A stretch of DNA of 38,906 bases from an uncultured Bacteroidales bacterium (GCA_934699135.1 CAKUVM010000012.1:1-38906); one strand, 5' to 3'; numbered from the stretch's first letter, positions 15,663 through 23,466 are shown. Translations and numbers: made by a program. Notes: generated by a model from the sequence alone, not told the origin.

Positions 15663-15700
15663 ATGTGGAGCAGAAATATGTGCTGTTGCAAAAGCTAAAG

Positions 15701-16951
15701 TTAGTCAAACTTGGAGCGCATGAACCATGTCTCCCTGATGTTGAGGCCAATCTTGAAGTTGTTGAAATTCTCCTTGATCATGCCGTTGGAGAGAGTGCCG
15801 CGGTTTTGCCTCTCGTAAGATATGCTGATGGAGTTGCGAGACCTGCCGAGCGGCACGGATATGCCGAGCGTGAAGCCGCTCTGCATGAGATTGGCAGTCG
15901 TGAGGTCGAGGTAGTCTCGTCCATAGAAACCGCCCACACGGTAGCGCAGCCTTTTGTAAAACGGGTCGTCGGGCTTCCCTGGCGAGTATTGGAGGCCTCC
16001 GGAGATGGTGTATGTGTCTCGGAAGTTGACTTTCTCCTTGAATTTGGTGTTCTTGATGTCTCCCCACTCGCTGACCTTATACTCAATGGTGCCGACAAGG
16101 GCCTTACGGCTATATGTGAAGCCGACGCCGTAGTAGCGCGGGATGTAGAATCGATTTGGTGTGGAGTCATCGGACTCTAGCTCTGTTACGCTGTTGTATA
16201 TGGTCTGGTCATAGGAGGTATGAAGCCAGATCTTTGGCGCATAGACCACGCCGAAGCGGAAATTATTCTGCCCGATGTTGAAATCGAACTGTGTGCCTAC
16301 CTCCCAATAGATGTTGTTGACCGCATAGTTGCGTTTGTTATATATGTCCTCACCACCAATTGTCTCGGAGAAGTAGGAGACCTCAAGGTGCTCAATGTTT
16401 CCCCATATGACGGAGAAATTTCCGCCGATGGTCCAATGGTTAAAAAGAGTGAACGCCGAGTTGATGAACGCCTGGCTGAGCCCGCCGCTTCCTTTGTGCT
16501 GGATGCGGTAGTTGTCTGTGGTGCCGACAATGTTCTTGGTCTCGCTCATATTGTAGCCCACGGTGGAGTATGGCGCATAGCCAAGGGCGAAAGCGAGCCA
16601 TTTGCGGCCTCGGAAAGCCATGGTGACGCCATCGATATTGGCGGAGTAGACGCTGGCCGTCTCATACCCGCATTTCTCCCGTGCGTAGAAAGCTCTGAGC
16701 TGGAAGTTGAAATAGAACGTCAGTGAGTCGAGGTTGGCGATGCCGGCGGGGTTGGATATGTTGACCCACTCGCTCGGCGCCATGGCGATGCCGGAGTGTC
16801 CCAGAGCCGCGGCGGCCACATCCTCTTTGGGCGTGATGACACCCACGCCATACATGGAGTATGGCGACGAAGTGCTGTTCTGGGCCTTGGCGGAGCATAC
16901 GGCGAGCAAGGCGCAGAGGGCCAAGGCCAGCAGGCGACTATCTTTCTTCAC
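15701..16951 (-). CDS. Outer-membrane beta-barrel protein, FadL/OmpP1-like N-terminus
   Basis: 416 residues, starting at GTG. A signal peptide (MKKDSRLLALALCALLAVCS, cut after A-K-A) is followed by SPYSMYGVGVITPKEDVAAA and a SEWVNISNPAGIANLDSLTF block, which resembles the N-terminal hatch of the FadL/OmpP1 barrel family. Alternating barrel strands follow, such as FNFQLRAFYAREKCGYETAS and GYAPYSTVGYNMSE. The last residues are RETWFMRSKFD. Its transport role is not shown. The start overlaps the DUF4270 stop by 14 bases, so the two are probably translationally coupled. No ATG fits the signal peptide, so the GTG is the best start. Confidence 0.82.
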   Translation of the reverse strand: MKKDSRLLALALCALLAVCSAKAQNSTSSPYSMYGVGVITPKEDVAAAALGHSGIAMAPSEWVNISNPAGIANLDSLTFYFNFQLRAFYAREKCGYETASVYSANIDGVTMAFRGRKWLAFALGYAPYSTVGYNMSETKNIVGTTDNYRIQHKGSGGLSQAFINSAFTLFNHWTIGGNFSVIWGNIEHLEVSYFSETIGGEDIYNKRNYAVNNIYWEVGTQFDFNIGQNNFRFGVVYAPKIWLHTSYDQTIYNSVTELESDDSTPNRFYIPRYYGVGFTYSRKALVGTIEYKVSEWGDIKNTKFKEKVNFRDTYTISGGLQYSPGKPDDPFYKRLRYRVGGFYGRDYLDLTTANLMQSGFTLGISVPLGRSRNSISISYERQNRGTLSNGMIKENFNNFKIGLNIRETWFMRSKFD

Positions 16952-18338
16952 GGTCGAAGTTATAGAAAGTTACTTCGAGCACCGACCTGTGCAAATCGAC
17001 ACCGTGCCCGTTGAAAATCATAAAATTATAGTTAGTAGGCTGCATGGAGCTGCCCCACGTCATAACGAGGCCCGCGTTCTCGTCCACCATGTCTTGCGAG
17101 AGTATGGTGTTGAGGTAGTAGGTGATGTCGGCGTAGTAATACATCTGCGTGCGGTCGTACGAGTCGTAGACCAGTTGGGCGTAGACCCTCTGGCCGCTCG
17201 CGTTGATGAGCGTGTTGGTGACGACGTTGCCCTTGTTGACCTCGGAGAGGTAGAACGAGGTGGGAATCCGGCGTTTGTCATAGCTCCCCACTTCGGGATA
17301 TATCTTGAGCGTGGCTTTGACTATGTGCTGATAGCGGCTCATGTTTTTGAGGCTCTCAATGGAGGGGAAGTTGATGCGCGTGTAGTAGCCAAGGCCCTCG
17401 TAGAGGACGGAATGGAGGTCCGCTGAGTCTTCTGCCACCTGGACGTAGCGGTGCGTGAGGCTGGCGAAAGGCTCGTCCATACCCTCGTTCCAGACATTGT
17501 TGAACTGCAAGTTGCTGCCCGACATATAGAGCGCCCTCTCCATCTTTTCGGCCACCATGCCGCGCCTGTGGCTGTGGAGGCATATTTTGGTGGAGTCCGC
17601 AATAAAGGCCAGGAGGGCTTTGGCGCCATGCCTCTTGTCTGAGCAGGTGATCTTGATGCCCTTCATAAAGTTCTCGAAGTTTTGCGAGACGTCGCCCGTG
17701 TTCAGTCCGGTCTGGGACTTTATGAAATCTCGCAAATGCTTGCCGAAAGTGTCGTTGAGCCTGAAGCGGAGCCTGGGGCGGGTGATGGGCTTGGGCTTGA
17801 AGACGAAAGAGCCGATGACGGAGTCGGACTCAAAGGAGCGGACGTTATAGAAGTCGGACTCGTTCTCATCTGCGAACTCGACCCTCTGCTTCAAGGCCTC
17901 AACCTGGATGTCGAAGAGTTGCAGCGTGTCCCCCTCATATTGGCCGGAGTGCACAAGGACGATGGTGCAAGAGTCGTAGACCTCCTTGCCGCTTTGTTTC
18001 CAATCGTAACCGGACGCATACGTGGGCATGAAGACAGGCTCGGCGAGCCTCATATATGAGTCGCTATGGATGACACCGATGACTGGTTTTCGCGCCTTCC
18101 CGACCCACACGCGGTTTTGGCTAGAGGTCTGCACAGAGTCCAACCGGAAAGTGGACAGCTCGAGTGGCGTGGTGGAGGACATCTCGGCATAGCTGTTGCT
18201 CTTGATCACGCTGTCGTTGAGCTCGAAGTCCTCATCGCTGCAAGCGGCGAGGACGATCATCAGAGCCGCCAGGAGAGCCACGGCAGCGGACAGGAAGCCG
18301 CCGCGGACACCGAGACACTTAGTTTTCTTGAGAGTCAT
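16938..18338 (-). CDS. DUF4270 family lipoprotein
   Basis: About 466 residues from the ATG at 18338. The lipoprotein signal MTLKKTKCLGVRGGFLSAAV ends in VLAAC (Cys33), followed by the acidic SDEDFE. The body has the pattern I associate with DUF4270: DSVIKSNSYAEMSST, GVIHSDSYMRLAEPVFMPTY, YDSCTIVLVHSGQYEGDTLQ and late segments TLKIYPEVGSYDKRRIPTSF and YYADITYYLNTILSQD. DUF4270 proteins are Bacteroidota-specific and of unknown function. Here the gene lies between a LytTR regulator and a barrel protein. A longer frame from 18494 runs through the upstream gap, contains the -7 box at 18437 and has no signal peptide at its start, so it was not used. Confidence 0.8.
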   Translation of the reverse strand: MTLKKTKCLGVRGGFLSAAVALLAALMIVLAACSDEDFELNDSVIKSNSYAEMSSTTPLELSTFRLDSVQTSSQNRVWVGKARKPVIGVIHSDSYMRLAEPVFMPTYASGYDWKQSGKEVYDSCTIVLVHSGQYEGDTLQLFDIQVEALKQRVEFADENESDFYNVRSFESDSVIGSFVFKPKPITRPRLRFRLNDTFGKHLRDFIKSQTGLNTGDVSQNFENFMKGIKITCSDKRHGAKALLAFIADSTKICLHSHRRGMVAEKMERALYMSGSNLQFNNVWNEGMDEPFASLTHRYVQVAEDSADLHSVLYEGLGYYTRINFPSIESLKNMSRYQHIVKATLKIYPEVGSYDKRRIPTSFYLSEVNKGNVVTNTLINASGQRVYAQLVYDSYDRTQMYYYADITYYLNTILSQDMVDENAGLVMTWGSSMQPTNYNFMIFNGHGVDLHRSVLEVTFYNFDREER

Positions 18339-18436
18339 TCGTGTGCTTAGGAATAGACATGTTTTCAGGACTACAAAGAAACGAAATTGACCGCACAAAG
18401 CGGGCATCATTTCAACGAAAGTAGCGCAGGCAGTCG

Positions 18437-18444
18437 CAAAAGTA
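18437..18444 (-). promoter_or_regulatory. Likely -7 box of the DUF4270 gene
   Basis: The minus strand reads TACTTTTG, a match to TAnnTTTG, 98 bases before the DUF4270 start. A clean -33 TTTG is not present at the right spacing. If used, the DUF4270 and barrel genes could be transcribed apart from the kinase and regulator 2 genes. Confidence 0.4.
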
Positions 18445-18471
18445 GGCAAAATTTCAATACGCCGCGAGCGG

Positions 18472-19215
18472 CTACCGCAAGGCCCTGCTATCAATATATG
18501 CCATGAAACGCTCCTTGTAGTTGTCAGAGACGGGTACCAGCTTCCCGGCTATGGATATGCGCAACCGGCTGACACTCTCAATGCGCGCCATGTTGACAAT
18601 CCAGGAGCGATGGACGCGGAGGAAGACCGAGGGCGGCAACGCGGCCTCCACCCTCTTCATGGTCAGTAGCGTGGTCAGAGGCTTAGCCTCTCCCCGGGCG
18701 TAGATGCGGACGTACTCGCTCATGCCCTCGACAAGCAGAATGTCCCCCACCCTGACGCGAGCCATGCGCGCATCGGCCTTCACAAAGATGTAGTCATCTT
18801 CGCCAAGCTCGACCGAAGCGGGGGCCTGGGCTAGCTCGAGTGCCCTGCGCTCTTCAAAACGGAGGCGCGCCTTCTCCGCCGCGGCCACCACGTCGGCTAG
18901 GCCGAAAGGCTTAAGAAGATAGTCCACGGCATTGACCTTGTAGCCATCGATGGCAAAGGAGGGGTGGGCCGTGGTGAAGACGACAAGGCACCCGGAGCCG
19001 ACCTGCCGGGCCAGCTCGAGGCCGCTCATATCAGGCATGCTGATGTCCGCGAAAATGAGATCCACCCCACCCCTCCGAACCGCTTCCAACGCCTGCAAGG
19101 CATCGGAGCACTGGCCTACGAGGTTGAGGAATGGCACGCGGCCCACATAGGTCGCCAACTGCGCAAGGGCCAGGGGCTCATCGTCTACGACCAGACAGTT
19201 TATCTTATCACTCAC
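18472..19215 (-). CDS. LytTR-family response regulator (regulator 2)
   Basis: 247 residues. The receiver domain has CLVVDDEPLALAQLATYVGR (acidic pocket Asp11/Asp12) and the phosphorylated Asp57 in LIFADISMPDMSGLELA, then FTTAHPSFAIDGYKVNAVDY and LLKPFGLADVV. The LytTR DNA-binding domain occupies about 145-245 with VGDILLVEGMSEYVRIYARG, LLTMKRVEAALPPSVFLRVH and RSWIVNMARIESV. The gene starts 5 bases after the kinase stop, so the two form one unit. The sequence is clearly related to regulator 1 but distinct, so an old duplication rather than a recent one. The targets are likely the nearby surface genes, by position only. Confidence 0.94.
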   Translation of the reverse strand: MSDKINCLVVDDEPLALAQLATYVGRVPFLNLVGQCSDALQALEAVRRGGVDLIFADISMPDMSGLELARQVGSGCLVVFTTAHPSFAIDGYKVNAVDYLLKPFGLADVVAAAEKARLRFEERRALELAQAPASVELGEDDYIFVKADARMARVRVGDILLVEGMSEYVRIYARGEAKPLTTLLTMKRVEAALPPSVFLRVHRSWIVNMARIESVSRLRISIAGKLVPVSDNYKERFMAYIDSRALR

Positions 19216-19220
19216 GGCGT

Positions 19221-20456
19221 TTATGCTTTGTGGATTGAGATACTGCCGCAGAGCGGCAAGAGAAGCTTCAGCGCGACGACGTAGCGGCCACGGAGCGGCA
19301 TTGACGTGAACTCATAACGGCCAGGGCAGATGAGTTCCAGCCTTTTGCGCACGTTCCGCTCCCCTATGCCGTGCTGACTGTCTGGCGGAGAGGCGGGCGC
19401 CATGGTGTTGGAGCAACAGAAGTTGACCTCGTCATGCGCCGCGGATATTGACATGGAGACGTCGACAGCCGAAGGACGCGAATAAGACACGCCGTGCTTG
19501 AAAGCATTTTCCACCATATTGACGAAAATGAGCGGCGGCACCTCGATGCCGAACGTCTGTTCGGGGAGTGAGACCGAGATGGAGACGCTGGAGGTGTAGC
19601 GCAACCGCATGAGATCGACATAGTCGCGGAGGAAGGCCACCTCGGCCTCAAGTGGCGTGAGGTTGGAGGAGCAGTCGTAGAGCATATGCCTCATAAGGCG
19701 GCTGAGGCGGAGTATGGTCTCCTTGGCCCTCTCGGCATCGATGTCTACGAGCGCATGGATGTTGTTGAGTGTGTTCATGAGGAAATGCGGGCTGAGCTGG
19801 TAGCGCAGCTGGGCGAGCTCGGCCATCGTCCGCTCTTGCGACAGGCTACGGAGCCTCTCCTTGTCACGATCGGCAATGAGGTAGACCTTGACGAGCACGC
19901 TGAGCGACATCATGAGCAAGGCCAAGACGAAACAGCTGACGACACGGGGCACGGGCGGCTCGCCGTCGCGCCCCGCCGGCTGACGCCGGCGCGGGTCATA
20001 CGGCTCGCTAAGACGAGGCGGCACGGGCGGCTCGCCGCCTGCCCGCTCAAGGGAGAGTCCACGGTCAGGCCGCGGAATGAGGCCACCCTCATCTTGCCCG
20101 CCCGGCTGCATGAAGCCAGAGGCGACTGACAGTGCCGCGGCGGAGAGCAAGGCGCAAAGCACGTAAGGCAACACCTTGCGACGGCGCACCAGCAGACGGG
20201 CGAAGAAAATGTCGTTGACGAGGAACAGGGCGAAGAAAGGCAGCACTGCCAAGAAGTCGGAGGCCAACCCGGACCACGAGACTACGCCTGAGACCGAGTA
20301 GCGCGGGTCTACAAGCCGACGCAGCGGCACGGAGAGAAGCACCACGCCCCAGATGACGGCGCAGACAACCACCTCGCGGCGGTCATGCCCATTGCGAAAA
20401 GCCGCCGCCACACGGGCAAAGAAGCCGCCCGCCATCACGTCACGCCGAGACTCCAT
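19221..20456 (-). CDS. LytS/YehU-type sensor histidine kinase (kinase 2)
   Basis: 411 residues. Membrane helices lie at about 28-46, 64-85, 97-116 and 171-195. Between the third and fourth helix is an unusual 55-residue loop rich in Pro, Arg, Gly and Glu (ending about 170) in which GEPPVP occurs twice, at 141-146 and 165-170. The His_kinase domain has LRYQLSPHFLMNTLNNIHAL (His224); the ATP-binding domain has FVNMVENAFKHGVSYSRP and HGIGERNVRKRLELICPGRY. The ATG at 20456 is used; one at 20435 is also possible. The start lies 17 bases after a strong terminator hairpin at 20474-20520. Confidence 0.9.
   Translation of the reverse strand: MESRRDVMAGGFFARVAAAFRNGHDRREVVVCAVIWGVVLLSVPLRRLVDPRYSVSGVVSWSGLASDFLAVLPFFALFLVNDIFFARLLVRRRKVLPYVLCALLSAAALSVASGFMQPGGQDEGGLIPRPDRGLSLERAGGEPPVPPRLSEPYDPRRRQPAGRDGEPPVPRVVSCFVLALLMMSLSVLVKVYLIADRDKERLRSLSQERTMAELAQLRYQLSPHFLMNTLNNIHALVDIDAERAKETILRLSRLMRHMLYDCSSNLTPLEAEVAFLRDYVDLMRLRYTSSVSISVSLPEQTFGIEVPPLIFVNMVENAFKHGVSYSRPSAVDVSMSISAAHDEVNFCCSNTMAPASPPDSQHGIGERNVRKRLELICPGRYEFTSMPLRGRYVVALKLLLPLCGSISIHKA
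19948..20037. repeat. Pair of 18-base direct repeats inside kinase 2
   Basis: The 18 bases GGCACGGGCGGCTCGCCG occur at 19948-19965 and again at 20020-20037. The offset is 72 bases, a whole number of codons, so it gives two copies of GEPPVP in the loop. Slippage or recombination between copies would shorten the loop by 24 residues without a frameshift. Confidence 0.85.
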
Positions 20457-20473
20457 AAGCTAAGGGAAGGGTA

Positions 20474-20520
20474 CAAAAAAACAGGGTAGCCACCCGAGCC
20501 CGTTGGCTTCAGCTACCCTG
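20474..20520 (-). terminator. Strong rho-independent terminator just before kinase 2
   Basis: Minus strand CAGGGTAGC (20520-20512) pairs perfectly with GCTACCCTG (20490-20482) around a 21-base loop and is followed by seven T. It lies beyond the separate guaB terminator at 20731-20767, so it ends a different transcript or acts as an attenuator for kinase 2. Confidence 0.85.
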
Positions 20521-20611
20521 CACCAATTCAAACACATCTATGAAAAAAGTTCTTTACATCGAGCCTATGTTCTTCGGGCTTGAGGACATAACGCCACCCG
20601 CCACTTTTTCG
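20474..20611 (-). ncRNA. Candidate small RNA or attenuated leader before kinase 2
   Basis: The gap 20457-20791 holds no convincing gene. On the minus strand a -7-like box (20618-20625) precedes about 138 bases that end in the strong terminator at 20474-20520, and kinase 2 starts 17 bases later. The stretch contains a small AGCC/GGCT hairpin and an 11-codon frame (MSSSPKNIGSM) from 20589. I recognise no known RNA family. Either it is a stand-alone small RNA or a leader that controls read-through into kinase 2. On the plus strand a 28-codon frame at 20540-20626 (MKKVLYIEPMFFGLED to I) is an alternative content with little support. Confidence 0.3.
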
Positions 20612-20617
20612 AACGCC

Positions 20618-20625
20618 CAAATATA
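20618..20625 (-). promoter_or_regulatory. Possible -7 box of the leader/small RNA
   Basis: The minus strand reads TATATTTG, a full match to TAnnTTTG. No good TTTG stands 19-21 bases upstream; the region is AT-rich. Transcription would begin near 20611. Confidence 0.45.
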
Positions 20626-20730
20626 AACCTCTTTTCGCAATTTGCGACCTATTTTGCCATATATAAATCGCAAAAAGCCAATTATCGGCGTAATTTGGAC
20701 GTATTATAGCCATTCCAAGGACAGGGGGCA

Positions 20731-20767
20731 AGACAAAAGGCCACCCGCCGAACTCGGCAGGAGGCCT
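20731..20767 (-). terminator. Rho-independent terminator after guaB
   Basis: On the minus strand AGGCC then CCTGCCGA pairs with TCGGCGGG then GGCCT (one mismatch and one T-G pair), followed by TTTTGTCTT. It lies 25 bases beyond the guaB stop and should end the guaB transcript. Confidence 0.85.
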
Positions 20768-20791
20768 ATATTGCGCCTGCACGGCGTATGC

Positions 20792-22273
20792 TTAGCTACG
20801 CGAGTAGTTGGGAGCCTCTTGAGTGATGGCCACGTCGTGGGGGTGGCTCTCGTTCATTCCGCTCGCCGTTATGCGGACGAACTTGGCGCCGTGGAGCGCC
20901 TCGATGTCTTTCGCGCCGCAATACCCCATGCCGGAGCGGATGCCACCAAGAAGCTGATATACGACCTCATAAAGAGAGCCCTTGTATGGCACGCGGGCCG
21001 AGATGCCCTCGGGGACGAGTTTCTTGACGTCGCTCTCATTATCTTGGAAGTAGCGATCTTTGGAGCCATGCTGCATGGCCTCTAGCGACCCCATGCCGCG
21101 GTAGGACTTGAACTTACGGCCATTGAAGATGATGGTCTCGCCAGGCGATTCCTCCACGCCGGCGAAGAGGCTTCCGGCCATAGTGCAGCTGGCGCCAGCC
21201 GCCAGCGCCTTGACAAAGTCGCCGGAGTAACGCAGGCCACCGTCGCCAATGATGGGCACGTCGCCGTAGCCGGCCTCGTTGAGAGCCTTGTATACCTCGT
21301 AGATGGCGGAGAGCTGCGGGTAGCCCACGCCGGCTATGATGCGCGTGGTGCAGATGGAACCCGGGCCGATGCCCACCTTGACAGCGTCGGCTCCGGCCTC
21401 GGCAAGAGCCACTGCGGCTGCCCCGGTGCAGATGTTGCCAACGACGATGTCGATGCCGGAGTAGCGGCAACGGGCCTCCTTGAGGACCTCGATGACGCCG
21501 CGGCTGTGGCCATGCGCCGTGTCAATCACAATGGCATCCACATTAGCCGCCACGAGGGCGTCTATGCGCTCAAAAGTGTTTGACGTGACGCCCACGCCAC
21601 CTGCCACGCGGAGGCGACCCTTGTCGTCCTTACAAGCCAGGGGCTTATCCTTTGCCTTGGTGATGTCTTTATACGTGACAAGGCCGACGAGCTTGCCGTC
21701 ATTGTCCACCACCGGGAGCTTCTCGATCTTATAGTGCTGGAGGATCTCCGCGGCCTCGCGGAGGTCGGTCTTCTGATTGGTCGTGATGAGGTTATCCTTC
21801 GTCATGACGTAGGATATGGGCTTATCCATATCCTGCTCAAAGCGGAGGTCTCGGTTGGTGACGATGCCGACGAGCTTGTTTGTCTCATCGACCACGGGGA
21901 TACCGCCGATCTTGTACTCCTTCATCATGTTGAGGGCGTCGCCAACAGTCTTGCGGTGCCCAATGGAGACGGGGTCGTAAATCATGCCGTTCTCAGCCCT
22001 CTTGACGGTCTCAACCTGGCGAGCCTGCTGCTCAATCGTCATGTTCTTGTGGATGACGCCGATGCCGCCCTCGCGGGCTATGGCTATGGCCATACGGCTC
22101 TCCGTGACTGTGTCCATGGCGGCCGTGACCACAGGGGCGTTCAAGGCTATGTGGCGCGAGAACTTGGTGGCCAGACTGACCTCTCTCGGCAGCACCTCGG
22201 AGTAGGCCGGGATGAGGAGGACGTCGTCAAACGTGAGGCCGTTTGAAACAATCTTATCTTCTACGAACGACAT
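20792..22273 (-). CDS. guaB: IMP dehydrogenase
   Basis: 493 residues, the standard bacterial length. It oxidises IMP to XMP with NAD, the committed step of GMP synthesis, in the cytoplasm. The barrel begins with SNGLTFDDVLLIPAYSEVLP and the AAMDTVTESRMAIAIAREGG signature. Two CBS domains occupy about 97-205 (GDALNMMKEYKIGGIPVVDE and EAAEILQHYKIEKLPVVDND). The catalytic Cys308 lies in VGIGPGSICTTRIIAGVGYP, and the flap and NAD region include FKSYRGMGSLEAMQHGSKDR. It is flanked by a -7 box at 22316-22323 and a terminator at 20731-20767, so it is probably a single-gene transcript. The identification is firm. Confidence 0.98.
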   Translation of the reverse strand: MSFVEDKIVSNGLTFDDVLLIPAYSEVLPREVSLATKFSRHIALNAPVVTAAMDTVTESRMAIAIAREGGIGVIHKNMTIEQQARQVETVKRAENGMIYDPVSIGHRKTVGDALNMMKEYKIGGIPVVDETNKLVGIVTNRDLRFEQDMDKPISYVMTKDNLITTNQKTDLREAAEILQHYKIEKLPVVDNDGKLVGLVTYKDITKAKDKPLACKDDKGRLRVAGGVGVTSNTFERIDALVAANVDAIVIDTAHGHSRGVIEVLKEARCRYSGIDIVVGNICTGAAAVALAEAGADAVKVGIGPGSICTTRIIAGVGYPQLSAIYEVYKALNEAGYGDVPIIGDGGLRYSGDFVKALAAGASCTMAGSLFAGVEESPGETIIFNGRKFKSYRGMGSLEAMQHGSKDRYFQDNESDVKKLVPEGISARVPYKGSLYEVVYQLLGGIRSGMGYCGAKDIEALHGAKFVRITASGMNESHPHDVAITQEAPNYSRS

Positions 22274-22315
22274 GTGTAGACTTTTATGTTGGACTTAAAA
22301 ATGTTTGACTTTGCA

Positions 22316-22323
22316 CAAAGATA
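22316..22323 (-). promoter_or_regulatory. -7 box of guaB
   Basis: The minus strand reads TATCTTTG, matching TAnnTTTG, 42 bases before the guaB ATG. About 19 bases upstream is TTTC, a weak -33. The apbE stop lies 42 bases further upstream on the same strand. Confidence 0.7.
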
Positions 22324-22364
22324 ATGCAAGGGCGCGGAGGAGGAAACTGTTTTAATGTTTTTTG

Positions 22365-23405
22365 TTATTCCTCGTCCCCCTCTACCATGTCTCGGAAGCC
22401 GGCCGTCATTTGCTCGCACTGTTTTCCGTCGGCGTCGCGGTATATGATGTAGGCCTCCACGCCTGGCAGCGAGTCTATCTTCTGGAGGGCGGAGTCTGGC
22501 CCCATGACCATGAGGGCGGTGCACAGGGCGTCTGTGGTCATGGTGTTGGGACCCGTGACGGTGACGCTCTCCATGGAGTGCGAGACTGGCATGCCGGTGC
22601 GCGGGTCGATGGTGTGCTGCACGCGTCGGCCGTCGGCCACATGGTAGCACTGGCGGTAGCCGCCGGAGGTGGAGACGGCCCCGCCGGAGAGGGCTATGAC
22701 GCGCTGCATCTGCCGGTTGAGCAAGCCGGAGCCCTCTATGGGCTTGTCTATGCCGATGCGCCACTTCCGCCCCTTGGGATTGAGCCCGCGGCAATGGATC
22801 TCGCCACCTATCTCGACCATATAGTCTTTCACCCCGTGCTCTTCAAGCACGCCGGCGGCCACATCAATGCCGAAGCCCTCGGCCAAGGCGTTGGCGTTGA
22901 TCTTCATGCGCCTGTCGGCCTTGCGCACCACGTTGCCGCGGATGGAGACCTTGTCAAGGCCAACGAGCGGCATGACGGTGTCCAGCCCCTGCACAAGGCT
23001 CTGCCACTGCTCCGTGGAGATGGTGTCATCTACAAGGTCGCGGGTGAAGCGCCAGTGCCTGCTGAGCGGCTCGACGGTGATGTCGAAAGCCCCGCCGGAG
23101 AAATGGTGGAAGCGTTTCGCCCCCCGGAAGACGTGGAGCATCATGGTGTCCGCCACAACGCTGTCTCCCTCATTGAGTTGGCTGAGGAGCGAGTGGGGAT
23201 TGTAGACCGAGAGCGAGCTGTCATATTTCGCCAGTCGGTCTAGCACGGCCTGGCAGAGGTCGGAGTCGGAGCGATAGACGAGGTTGTAGTTGGTGCCAAA
23301 GACGAAACCTGAGTTTCGCCGATATGCCGTCTGCGGAGTCGTGGGATGGCACGCCGCGAGGCAGGAGGCCGCGATGACGGCCAAAAGCATGCTGCGAATT
23401 TTCAT
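22365..23405 (-). CDS. apbE: FAD:protein FMN transferase, ApbE family lipoprotein
   Basis: 346 residues. The lipoprotein signal ends SCLAAC (Cys19) and is followed by HPTTPQ, with no acidic residues, so it should stay on the periplasmic side. The ApbE body shows FVFGTNYNLVYRSDSDLCQA, the DSSLSVYNPHSLLSQLNEGD region, GGAFDITVEPLSRHWRF, then YMVEIGGEIHCRGLNPKGRK, SGGAVSTSGGYRQCYHVADG and HTIDPRTGMPVSHSMESVTV, plus the metal-binding TMTTDALCTALMVMGP. It attaches FMN to threonines of membrane electron-transfer proteins such as Nqr or Rnf subunits, none of which are in this window. The internal INANALAEGFGIDV differs from the more usual D-x-(S/G)-A-I-A-K-G pattern, with Glu where Lys is common. 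Confidence 0.93.
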   Translation of the reverse strand: MKIRSMLLAVIAASCLAACHPTTPQTAYRRNSGFVFGTNYNLVYRSDSDLCQAVLDRLAKYDSSLSVYNPHSLLSQLNEGDSVVADTMMLHVFRGAKRFHHFSGGAFDITVEPLSRHWRFTRDLVDDTISTEQWQSLVQGLDTVMPLVGLDKVSIRGNVVRKADRRMKINANALAEGFGIDVAAGVLEEHGVKDYMVEIGGEIHCRGLNPKGRKWRIGIDKPIEGSGLLNRQMQRVIALSGGAVSTSGGYRQCYHVADGRRVQHTIDPRTGMPVSHSMESVTVTGPNTMTTDALCTALMVMGPDSALQKIDSLPGVEAYIIYRDADGKQCEQMTAGFRDMVEGDEE

Positions 23406-23431
23406 CTGTGCCGTTATTGATGATGCGAGGC

Positions 23432-23466
23432 CAAAGGTAAGACATTTTGTAAAGCGGCGTACGCCG
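23432..23466 (-). promoter_or_regulatory. apbE promoter with overlapping 12-base palindrome
   Basis: The minus strand reads TACCTTTG at 23439-23432, a -7 match 26 bases before the apbE ATG. Where the -33 element should lie (about 23460) is the perfect palindrome CGGCGTACGCCG (23455-23466). A protein bound there could block apbE. The same gap (23406-23683, 278 bases) must hold the susC-1 promoter, but I see no TAnnTTTG match for it on the plus strand. Confidence 0.5.

Noticed and set aside
20528..20782. 84-codon minus-strand frame in the gap before kinase 2
   Set aside because: It begins inside the guaB terminator hairpin and covers the candidate -7 box. The product has no family pattern.
22362..23243. 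293-codon plus-strand open frame
   Set aside because: It is antisense to apbE, which has all family motifs.
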